Assembly: GCA_016282145.1 (NCBI GenBank)
Contig: JAEEJZ010000021.1
Coordinates: 51,987 to 115,986 of the forward strand
Direction: 5' to 3'
DNA: 64,000 nt
DNA from: Bacteroidales bacterium
GTDB lineage: Bacteria; Bacteroidota; Bacteroidia; Bacteroidales; UBA932
The number at the start of each line of letters is the position of its first letter. Within the stretch, counting starts at the first letter, position 1. Positions 11,896-20,284 of this stretch are shown here, one piece after another. A model generated the notes under the pieces. That model made no database searches, was not told the DNA's origin, and worked only from the letters and a program-made list of their open reading frames with translations. Position numbers and translations under genes: made by a program.

Positions 11896-14800
11896 TTAAA
11901 GGTTAGCCACGTTGCCGCCACCGTCGGTATAGGAACCGGAGCCGACAATAGTAGCCGTCGCAGCCGTTCCTGCTTTCGGCCCTTCAACTGCAGATTTATA
12001 ATGGCAATTCTGAATCGTATTGTTCGAATTAGACTTACCAACAACACCGCCGAAAGGCTGTGAATTACTATTGTAGAACTTTGTGGCATAGCAGGAACAG
12101 CCGTCAATCAAGCTATTATCCATATTCCCAACAATTCCACCGAGACCGGTACTGGCCTGTATCTGGTTTGCCTTGACTTTGTCACCATTGAAACTACTGC
12201 TACTGATTGTGCAGTATTCCGCTTTGCCCACGATGCCTCCGGCGCCGCGCGCTGCAGCATCAATATCATTCTCGACTGTACAATTGCTAATTTGAGCATA
12301 TTTCGCATAGGCTGCAACACCTGCAATCCAGCCACGGGTAGCGTTAAGTACAGACGATGTATTGACCGTGCAACCGGTAGTTCCGCCAATCTCAATAAGG
12401 ACCTCACTTGTACCTTCAACGAACCCCACAAGACCGCCAGTAAGAGTAGTACTGCCGATAGTGTCATTATTACCAGACTGAGTACTGGCAGTACTGCCGG
12501 TATTTGAGCAGTTCAGTATTTTGCAAGCTCCCTTCATATAAGCCGCAATACCACCAATGTAGAACGAATTGCCAGCGGCAGAGCTGCTGTTTCCACCTGA
12601 TATTGCACCAGTATTGGAGCATCCCGTAATGGTGATATCCTGCTCAGTTTTACCGAGGATACCGCCAACATAAAGATCATTCATAGCAACAGCTGCTGCG
12701 GTTATGGCCATATTGATGGCACCGCCATTGTTCTTGCAGTTCGAGATTGTTCCAGGAGCGTCCATGCGCCCAACGACACCAGAAACAATCAAATCATTTA
12801 TGAGACCTTTGTTGTTGGAAACATCCACGTTGCCGCTATTGTCGCAACCTGTAACGGTGACATCAGACTCGTTGATGACATACCCCACGATGCCACCGAG
12901 GTAGTTGCCACTATGGCTGTCGGTGCTTTCGGTGCATGCGATGAGATTAATACGAACGCGACCGCTGTTGTCAGCGTTATCGACTTCTCCGAATCCGGTC
13001 ATCTTACCGATGATACCGCCCATCATAATGCCCGTAACCGGCACCGTACTGGCGCCAGCCGCAGTACGGACCTCACCACCGTTTGTGCAGTTCTTGACGG
13101 GGTTGGTGGCTTCGGTAAGTCCCACGATGCCGCCTACATAGTTCGTATTGTGACCAGCATTGCCAGGCAAGTACAGGTAAACCTGAGCTGAGTTAGTAAC
13201 GCCTGAATCCACAATATTATCGCAGTTCTCAATAGTACTCTCGGCTCCTGCAGCCTTTCCGACGATTCCTCCGAGGTGGACATTACTAGCCCCGATGGTA
13301 GTTCCTTGCCAGCGGAAATAAGTACGTCCGACATTCTTGGCGTTTTTAACGGATGCTTTAGTATATCCTACAATACCTCCGAGGTAATAGCCTGCAAACT
13401 GAATAGGGAAGTTGGGGGAATGATAGACCTGGCCGGAGTTTGTGATGTCCTTGGACGCTCCGCCTACGACGATACCTTCGTTATAACCGATCACACCGCC
13501 CATCCTTTCTTCGGCAGATCCGGTTTCTTCCATGGAGGAGATTTCAATATTTTCCGTGTTGTGAACGTCAGAAACCTTGTTGTCGGCATAGTTCTCGCCA
13601 ATGACGCCACCGAGATTAACTGAACGCGCGCCGGGAATGGACTGGCCTGAAGATGAATGATTCACGGCCGCATTATTTGTACACGCCGTAACGGAACCGG
13701 CATTGTAGCCAACTATTCCACCAAGTGTCTGGATTCTCGGATTGGACCTGTGGTTAATGCTACCATTGTTCGTGCACCCGGTTATGACACCGTCCGCCCT
13801 GTTCGTGCCGACAATACCGCCGGATTTTATATAACGTCCGCTAGCGTCCCCTCCTCTAAAGATAGAGTTGCCAATAGTTGCAGCGTTGGTGCAGTTTGAG
13901 ACTGTGCCGTTAATGACTTCTCCAACTATACCACCAACTGCGGAATGATAGGCTACTGTAGTTTTGTTCACGATAACAGCGCTCAAGCTCGCGTGTGCGC
14001 TTTCAACAGGTGCATGGTCAGCGGTAGCGTTACTGGACGAAACAGTTGAACCGCCATCCATATGACCGACTACACCTCCGATGATAAGGAAAGGATTGGC
14101 TTTATCTGTAGATGAAACATGTGCGGAATTACTGATAGCGCCCTTGAAATAGGAACCCGTAATACTGCCGGAGTTGGAGAACCTTCCGACAAGACCGCCG
14201 ATAATAAGTTTCCCTGTTGTGGTGAAACCGGCCGGAGTGGAAATAAGTCCGGAGTACTCACAACTATTCTGGAGCTTACCGACTGTTGTACGGCCCGTCA
14301 AACCGCCTACGGTAGTCATCTTTGTAATGCCGGAGACTTCCTCAAGTTCAATATCCGCCGCAACCTTCACATTGTCAAGAACGCCTTTATGATAGCCGAC
14401 AATGGACGCAAACATAGCCTCAGCCTCATCAGTATGCGTAAAAGCGAAGGAACAGGAATTATCCAAAGTCAAATCCTTTACCAGACCCTTATCCATTCCC
14501 GCAAAGAGAGGAACGGTAGCCTTAAGTCCGCTGATTGTATGACTATTTCCATTAAAAACGCCATTGAAATAATTGTCTCCTCCGTAAGGAGTACCTATAC
14601 CGCCAGTCGCATTGAAAGCGGCAGAGGTAGTCTCGTCAAAGGTTATGTCGGCAGTAACGGTTGCAACGAGGTCGTCGCCATACTCCTTATTGTTATATGC
14701 CGTGGCAAAGTCGATAAGATCCTGGGCGCTGGAGATTCCTACGCCAAGTTCCGTTCCGGTAGGAAGGAACTCGAATTCGGGCATATTGTAGAGATGACCG

Positions 14801-15582
14801 GCTTTCAGTTCATTGTTGGGGTCCTTGAAGGAGGTCTTGCTCTTGGTCATAATATGACCGTTCACATCCTGCACGATGACATCAAAGCCGTTGGAATAAG
14901 AACGGGCAGGGACGACCAGGTAGTAATCAATGGCCGTAGTGGTGGAAGTAGCCTGGTTCTTCACCACGCGGACTTCCAGGTCAGCGCCGGAGCCGGTAGC
15001 CGCCGCAAGGGCAGGCGTCTCATAATCAATGGTAAAATCACCACTCACCTGCTCATTATTGCGGCCCTTGAAGCGCACGGCGATGATATTGTCCTCGTCG
15101 GCGTCAGTGGCAGCCCTCTTGATGGAAATCTTCAATACCGCGCAGAGGTGTCCGAGAGAGATGTTGCTTCCGTCAGCCGAATAGCCCGCCATGGGGTTCA
15201 TGCCCTCGGCAAAGCCGCCGGACTTGTAGGTCTGAACCGCAGGAAGGGTAACGTGCGTGGCATCCTCGTAAATGGAGGCGGGATAGAGCACATTGTAGGG
15301 AGTGCTGAGCACGCCGTCGAAAGTAAAAGTAGTACTGGTGGTTCCTTCCGGAAGATCGGCAAGTTCTTCGGAGGCGGTGCCGTTCACGGCAATCTGGTCG
15401 CCATTGGACCAGTAGATGTGACGGGTAGTACCCTCACGGTCTCCCATGTGGGTCCTGGAATCGGAGAGACCGACCGTAAGGACGGTCTTGGCTTCATTGA
15501 TAACGTCAATGTCCTGAACTTCCTTGGCGCAGCCGGCCACCAGGGCGAGGGCTGCCATCAGATAAAAATAACGTGTTTTCAT
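11896..15582 (-). CDS. GLUG-repeat (beta-helix) surface lipoprotein with N-terminal fimbrillin-like module
   Basis: 1228 aa; MKTRYFYLMAALALVAGC; paralogue of 5778..9233 along its length; ends GSGSYTDGGGNVANL. Confidence 0.86.
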   Translation of the reverse strand: MKTRYFYLMAALALVAGCAKEVQDIDVINEAKTVLTVGLSDSRTHMGDREGTTRHIYWSNGDQIAVNGTASEELADLPEGTTSTTFTFDGVLSTPYNVLYPASIYEDATHVTLPAVQTYKSGGFAEGMNPMAGYSADGSNISLGHLCAVLKISIKRAATDADEDNIIAVRFKGRNNEQVSGDFTIDYETPALAAATGSGADLEVRVVKNQATSTTTAIDYYLVVPARSYSNGFDVIVQDVNGHIMTKSKTSFKDPNNELKAGHLYNMPEFEFLPTGTELGVGISSAQDLIDFATAYNNKEYGDDLVATVTADITFDETTSAAFNATGGIGTPYGGDNYFNGVFNGNSHTISGLKATVPLFAGMDKGLVKDLTLDNSCSFAFTHTDEAEAMFASIVGYHKGVLDNVKVAADIELEEVSGITKMTTVGGLTGRTTVGKLQNSCEYSGLISTPAGFTTTGKLIIGGLVGRFSNSGSITGSYFKGAISNSAHVSSTDKANPFLIIGGVVGHMDGGSTVSSSNATADHAPVESAHASLSAVIVNKTTVAYHSAVGGIVGEVINGTVSNCTNAATIGNSIFRGGDASGRYIKSGGIVGTNRADGVITGCTNNGSINHRSNPRIQTLGGIVGYNAGSVTACTNNAAVNHSSSGQSIPGARSVNLGGVIGENYADNKVSDVHNTENIEISSMEETGSAEERMGGVIGYNEGIVVGGASKDITNSGQVYHSPNFPIQFAGYYLGGIVGYTKASVKNAKNVGRTYFRWQGTTIGASNVHLGGIVGKAAGAESTIENCDNIVDSGVTNSAQVYLYLPGNAGHNTNYVGGIVGLTEATNPVKNCTNGGEVRTAAGASTVPVTGIMMGGIIGKMTGFGEVDNADNSGRVRINLIACTESTDSHSGNYLGGIVGYVINESDVTVTGCDNSGNVDVSNNKGLINDLIVSGVVGRMDAPGTISNCKNNGGAINMAITAAAVAMNDLYVGGILGKTEQDITITGCSNTGAISGGNSSSAAGNSFYIGGIAAYMKGACKILNCSNTGSTASTQSGNNDTIGSTTLTGGLVGFVEGTSEVLIEIGGTTGCTVNTSSVLNATRGWIAGVAAYAKYAQISNCTVENDIDAAARGAGGIVGKAEYCTISSSSFNGDKVKANQIQASTGLGGIVGNMDNSLIDGCSCYATKFYNSNSQPFGGVVGKSNSNNTIQNCHYKSAVEGPKAGTAATATIVGSGSYTDGGGNVANL

Positions 15583-15725
15583 TACTCCCAGTCCTCCTCT
15601 TCTTCAATGATTTGTGGAATTTCATAAGATGTCAACAGCGGTACCTGTACTTGCAGGAACTGTTCTTTGCACGCAGGCGGGGCATAAGCACCGGACTGCA
15701 GATTGGAATAAGGAATTTTTAACAT
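15582..15725 (-). CDS. Small ORF, 47 aa: MLKIPYSNLQSGAYAPPACKEQFLQVQVPLLTSYEIPQIIEEEEDWE (not in supplied ORF track)
   Basis: ATG to TAA open frame; stop overlaps the next gene's start (TAATG), indicating translational coupling. Confidence 0.58.
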   Translation of the reverse strand: MLKIPYSNLQSGAYAPPACKEQFLQVQVPLLTSYEIPQIIEEEEDWE

Positions 15726-15750
15726 AATTAATTGATTGATTTATAGATTA

Positions 15751-18609
15751 TTACCAATTTATGCTTTGTGTATAGGTATTTCCGAACATATCCGTAACGC
15801 GGACCTCTCCACCCTTGCTGCCTTCTCCGGGCGTTACGCTGAAGAGGATCGCCTTGGTGGACGGGGTGCAGTACTTGCGGTTCTTGGCGTTGTCGTAGGT
15901 CTGGAAGAGCGCATAGTAGGCCGGATCCACCCCGGGGGTGAATTCCATATCGGCCACCTTGACGCCGTTTTCGTACCACTCGGGAGTGCTCCAGCCCTCG
16001 GACCAGTTCCAGATATTGACTTTTACGCTGCCGTCGCCCTCCTCATCCGGGGCATAGACGCGCATCTGGTAGTCCTTGTCGTGGCCGACTCCCTTGTAAT
16101 ACCAGTCTACTTCATCGCCGCGCACGTTCATCACCATATAGCCCTGGGGCTCGCCCATCGCACCGATGGGACGGTTGAAACGCAATGCGCCCGTAGCCCT
16201 GGCCACGCTGATGCACTGGATGTTCGGCGCACCGTGCTTGGTGTCCTTACCGTAGTGGTTCGCGTAGTTGTAGTAGAAATTCTCGTGGTTGTGCCCGTTC
16301 CAGGCATAGACCGCCTTGAATTGGGAGAGCAGCGCCAGATAATCCGCATAGTGCCGGGCGTAGAAGTTATGGGAACCGTGCGGAGAACTGTTCGGGGTCT
16401 TGAACAGGTTCTGATGCGAACAGGTCATGATGACCTTGTCCTTCGGCACATAGGAGAGGTCGGCCTGCAGCCAGGCGAGAGTGCGGTCGTCCAGGCCATA
16501 ACCATACTTGTCCTTCGTGGTCTTGCGGTCATACATGATGGTATTGACGACGATGTAATGGATGTCTCCGAGGTCGAAGGAATAGTGCTCGGGGCCCACA
16601 TAGGTCTCGAAGAAGACATTCCCCTGCTCCGTTTCGAAGAGGGTCATCTGGTCGTAGTCGTGATTGCCGATGACGTTGAAGGTCGGGCAATTGATCTTGG
16701 CGGCGACATCCAGATAGTCGTCCCAGGCATACATCTCGTTATAGACCAGGTCGCCCAGGTTGATGGAATAGACATTCCCCTTGCAGGAGGCACGGAAGGC
16801 CTCGGCGTCGGGAGCGACAGTGTCGTTCCAGCGTTCCATAGATTCGTCCCAGCCATAGGGGCGCACCTGCGGGTCGGCAATCATCATTACGGTGTAGTCC
16901 TTAGAGACCGGCTTTTGGGCAATGGTGAAATTGGCCTGTACGGCCTTAGCATAACGCGGAATCCGCTTGAAGAACTGCGGAACGCCGGCGCGCAGGGGAA
17001 ATTCCGCCGTTGCGGGGAGGCTCAGGTAAATAAAGCGCGCCTCGCTGAGGTCGCTTGTCATCGAATAACTGCCGTCCGCCGCCGTCAGGACGCACTGGCG
17101 GCCGTCAGTGACGACGATTCCCGCAAGCGGCTTACCGTCGACGGTCTTGACCGATCCGGTAACATTAGGAGCAGTCAGGTAGACGTCCGAAGGCTGCAGC
17201 ACGGTGGCGTAATCATCGGCGGCAGCGCCACCGGTAGTGACGAAGACCGACGTGGCGACGATGTTGCCCTTCCGGCCGGATTTGCAAAGGATCTGGCCGT
17301 CGTTGGAGCAGTCTTTCACAAAAGCCCGCATACCCTCGCGGCATTCGGTATAGCCGACGACGCCCGCCGCGTGGATCGCGTTGCGGTTGTTCGCTTCGTA
17401 CTTGTTTCCGCCAGCATCGGCATAAATGCTGCCGTGATTGACGCATTCGCGCACGTAAGCGCCTTCCGTCTGGCTCTTGGGGCAATAGATGTTGCCGACG
17501 ATGCCGGCTGCGGTGCTGCGCGCACGCGAACTGATGCCCTCGAAGCGGACTTCGCCGAAATTGACACAGCCGCGCACGTGCACGGGACGGCCGATGTTGC
17601 CGACAATGCCTCCGGTATGCGAAGGCTGCTCGCCCTCGGAAACGATTTTCCCGTAATTGCGGCAGTCGGCGATGACCAGCGATTCGTGCGGCATCGCGAC
17701 GATGCCGGCGGTATAACTGCCGCAGGCACCCTTCGAGCGCACTTCGCCGAAATTATCGCAGCGCAGGATGTGCGCCTTGGTCTGTCCGGCGATGCCGGCC
17801 GCGCGGCCGATGGAGTTAACCGCCCCCTCTTCCGTCGCACGCACTTCGGAGGAGATGTTCCCCTTGTTGATGCAGTATTTGACGGTGGAACGGTTGGCGT
17901 TGCCGGTGATGCCGCCCAGATACTGTGCGGCGAGCGAACCCACTCCGGAGAGGTTGCCGTAGTTTTCGCAATGGGCAATGACGCTGGAAGTATTGGGTTT
18001 CGCCCCACAGAGTCCGGCGATGCCGCCCATGCTCAGGTAGACTTCCTCTTTGGTGACTCCGGCCACATCGGCGTTCAGGTTACCGAAGTTGGCGCACTGC
18101 TTGATGACAAAGCGGTTGAAGCCCGCAATGGCGCCGACGGACACTTCCGCCAGCGCATATTCGCACTTGAGGGAAACGCTGCCGTAATTGACGCAGTCGC
18201 TGATGATGCCGAAGTTGGAATCGGCGATGAAGCCCGCGTGGAAGGCATTGCCCTTGGCTACCGCATTGAGCGAGCAAGTCTGGTCGATGACGATTCCGCT
18301 CACCTCCGCCGTACGCGTCAGTTCCGCGAAAAGGCCATAGGGGGTCTTCCAGCCCTTGAGGGCATGACCGCAACCATCGAAGCGACCGCTGAAGGACTTG
18401 ACCTGCGGGAACTTCTTGGCCTTGGACATATCAATATCGGCCGTGAGGACCACCACCGAATCCGCGTTGCACCAGGGCAGCAGGGATTCTCCCTTGTTGG
18501 CAGCCTCGATGAAGGCTTTGAGTTCCGCCATATTGCCGATGCCCTGCGCACAGAGCGCAAGACTCAGGGAAAGCAAGAGGAGGAAGGTGACTAATTTTCT
18601 CATTACCAA
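15751..18609 (-). CDS. Fusion protein: N-terminal GLUG-type repeats + C-terminal calcineurin-like phosphoesterase
   Basis: 952 aa; N-half GGIAGLCGAKP.., GGIVGNIGRPVHVRGCVNFGEV repeats; C-half IADPQVRP, GDLVYNE, GNHDYD, CSHQNLF, WNGHNHEN; ends GEVRVTDMFGNTYTQSINW. Confidence 0.88.
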   Translation of the reverse strand: MVMRKLVTFLLLLSLSLALCAQGIGNMAELKAFIEAANKGESLLPWCNADSVVVLTADIDMSKAKKFPQVKSFSGRFDGCGHALKGWKTPYGLFAELTRTAEVSGIVIDQTCSLNAVAKGNAFHAGFIADSNFGIISDCVNYGSVSLKCEYALAEVSVGAIAGFNRFVIKQCANFGNLNADVAGVTKEEVYLSMGGIAGLCGAKPNTSSVIAHCENYGNLSGVGSLAAQYLGGITGNANRSTVKYCINKGNISSEVRATEEGAVNSIGRAAGIAGQTKAHILRCDNFGEVRSKGACGSYTAGIVAMPHESLVIADCRNYGKIVSEGEQPSHTGGIVGNIGRPVHVRGCVNFGEVRFEGISSRARSTAAGIVGNIYCPKSQTEGAYVRECVNHGSIYADAGGNKYEANNRNAIHAAGVVGYTECREGMRAFVKDCSNDGQILCKSGRKGNIVATSVFVTTGGAAADDYATVLQPSDVYLTAPNVTGSVKTVDGKPLAGIVVTDGRQCVLTAADGSYSMTSDLSEARFIYLSLPATAEFPLRAGVPQFFKRIPRYAKAVQANFTIAQKPVSKDYTVMMIADPQVRPYGWDESMERWNDTVAPDAEAFRASCKGNVYSINLGDLVYNEMYAWDDYLDVAAKINCPTFNVIGNHDYDQMTLFETEQGNVFFETYVGPEHYSFDLGDIHYIVVNTIMYDRKTTKDKYGYGLDDRTLAWLQADLSYVPKDKVIMTCSHQNLFKTPNSSPHGSHNFYARHYADYLALLSQFKAVYAWNGHNHENFYYNYANHYGKDTKHGAPNIQCISVARATGALRFNRPIGAMGEPQGYMVMNVRGDEVDWYYKGVGHDKDYQMRVYAPDEEGDGSVKVNIWNWSEGWSTPEWYENGVKVADMEFTPGVDPAYYALFQTYDNAKNRKYCTPSTKAILFSVTPGEGSKGGEVRVTDMFGNTYTQSINW

Positions 18610-20279
18610 CTGATTGTAGATGAATATTCATTACCGAAGCGATCCGTTACCTTGACGGTGCCGGTCTTGGGTCCCTTCGGGTCCACAAAGACGCGGAACA
18701 TCGTTTCGCAGTTATCGGTAGTCTCGGCGAAGGAACTGTCCGTAGACAATTTGCTGTTGTTGAGCCTGTAGTATTGGCGCATCTCCTTGTCAGCGTAGGA
18801 AAAGCGGAATTTCTTGTCGGTCACCCGCGTCATCGGAGTGGGAACGCCGTCGGCATAGAAAGTCGGCTTTTTCCAGAGCTCGTCCCAGAGGAAGATATTG
18901 GCGTAGAGATAGTCGTCGCCATAGGTGCCGGGGGCGAAAAGCTGCATCTGGTAGTTCGCGTCCAGAGGGGTGGAACCGGAGCCGCGCAGAATCGCCTGAC
19001 CGTTCAGGTAGTCCCAGTCGCGGTACGTATAGGAAGGAGCCGCATATTTGCTGGGGTAGGTGGCTGAATAGGCGCCGGTCTGGTAAAAGATGGGCTTGAA
19101 ACGCCAGTTGACATCGCCGTGATCGTAGTCAAAGACGACATAACCGCGCGGCGTACCGTTGCTGCCCATATATTCGTTGGTCCAGAGCGGACCGGTCACC
19201 CGCGTGAGCGTATGGGTCTCGATGACGGGATTGTCCAGGTTCACATAGTTGCAGGTGGTGTGCGTATGGCCAGCCCAGGCATAGACTTTCTTATACTTGG
19301 AAAGCAGGACCCGGTAGTCTGAATAATGCATGGCACTGCTGCGTTCGCCGCCGCCCAGCAGATGGAACATCGGCGAATGGGCGCAAATCATCAGCGTCGT
19401 GCTGAGGGGCACGTAGGAGAGGTCGTTCTGCAGCCACTGCCAGATTTCGTCAGTCAGGCCGGTCGCACATTCGTCGCGGTTCTTTCCGGTACTCTCGTCC
19501 GGAGAAATCATATCGTCCAGCACGATGAAGTGCAGGCCGCCCAGATTGAAGGAAAAGTTGGTGGGGCCAAGGTACGATTCGAAGGTCTTGCAGGCTGTCT
19601 TGTCGTCGGGTTTTTCCACATCGTGGTCGTGATTCCCGATGACGCTGTAGGTCAGCACACCGGCGTCCGCCATCCCCCGCATATACTGGGGCAGGAGCTT
19701 AAGTTCCCTGTGCACGATGTCCCCCAGGCCGATGCCGTAGACCGGACGGTCCGTCATCGTGGCGCGCAGTTCCTTCATATCCTTGTACATATCGTTGCAG
19801 CAGTCCAGCGCGTGATAGCCCATCTTGTCATAGTTGGCACCGCGGCCGCGAGGCTGCGGGTCAGCGAAGATGAAGACCGTGTAACGCTCGGGGTTGGCAA
19901 TCTTGTTCAAGGTAAAGTTCACCCCGGAATATTTGCCGTCGCTGCCTTTGGTGAGGTCTTTGTAAAACTTCCAGAAAACGGGAAGGCCGTCCACCAGGGG
20001 CGCACTGGCGCCGGAAGGGGTGGAGACATAGACATAATCCCGCTCCGAGAGGTCGGAATCCAGCCAGTATTTACCCTGCGCATCCGTCAGAGTGCAGGCA
20101 TAGCCGTCAGAGACCATCACCCCGGCGAGGGCGGTGCCGTCATCCAGAAGGACGGCACCGCTCACCGTATAGTGATCCGGCGTAACAGGCCCGACGGGGC
20201 CCGGCTCCGGTCCCTTTTCGCCGCAGGCGGAAAGGGCCAGAAGCAACAACGCCAGAAGAGGAAATCTTTTCAGCTTCAT
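18603..20279 (-). CDS. Calcineurin-like phosphoesterase lipoprotein
   Basis: 558 aa; LLLLALSAC lipobox; FADPQPRG, GDIVHR, GNHDHD, CAHSPMFH, WAGHTHTT; ends GTVKVTDRFGNEYSSTISW. Confidence 0.88.
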   Translation of the reverse strand: MKLKRFPLLALLLLALSACGEKGPEPGPVGPVTPDHYTVSGAVLLDDGTALAGVMVSDGYACTLTDAQGKYWLDSDLSERDYVYVSTPSGASAPLVDGLPVFWKFYKDLTKGSDGKYSGVNFTLNKIANPERYTVFIFADPQPRGRGANYDKMGYHALDCCNDMYKDMKELRATMTDRPVYGIGLGDIVHRELKLLPQYMRGMADAGVLTYSVIGNHDHDVEKPDDKTACKTFESYLGPTNFSFNLGGLHFIVLDDMISPDESTGKNRDECATGLTDEIWQWLQNDLSYVPLSTTLMICAHSPMFHLLGGGERSSAMHYSDYRVLLSKYKKVYAWAGHTHTTCNYVNLDNPVIETHTLTRVTGPLWTNEYMGSNGTPRGYVVFDYDHGDVNWRFKPIFYQTGAYSATYPSKYAAPSYTYRDWDYLNGQAILRGSGSTPLDANYQMQLFAPGTYGDDYLYANIFLWDELWKKPTFYADGVPTPMTRVTDKKFRFSYADKEMRQYYRLNNSKLSTDSSFAETTDNCETMFRVFVDPKGPKTGTVKVTDRFGNEYSSTISW

Positions 20280-20284
20280 AAGAA

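Noticed and set aside
5778-15582. Short repeated motifs in the GLUG genes considered as CRISPR or tandem DNA repeats
   Set aside because: Repeats are at protein level (GLUG motifs) with diverged DNA; no constant-length spacers or identical repeats
15736-18594. 952-aa plus-strand ORF opposite the fusion phosphoesterase gene
   Set aside because: Antisense shadow of a strongly supported minus-strand gene; low-complexity His/Arg/Val/Gly-rich translation without domain motifs; same effect seen at other genes
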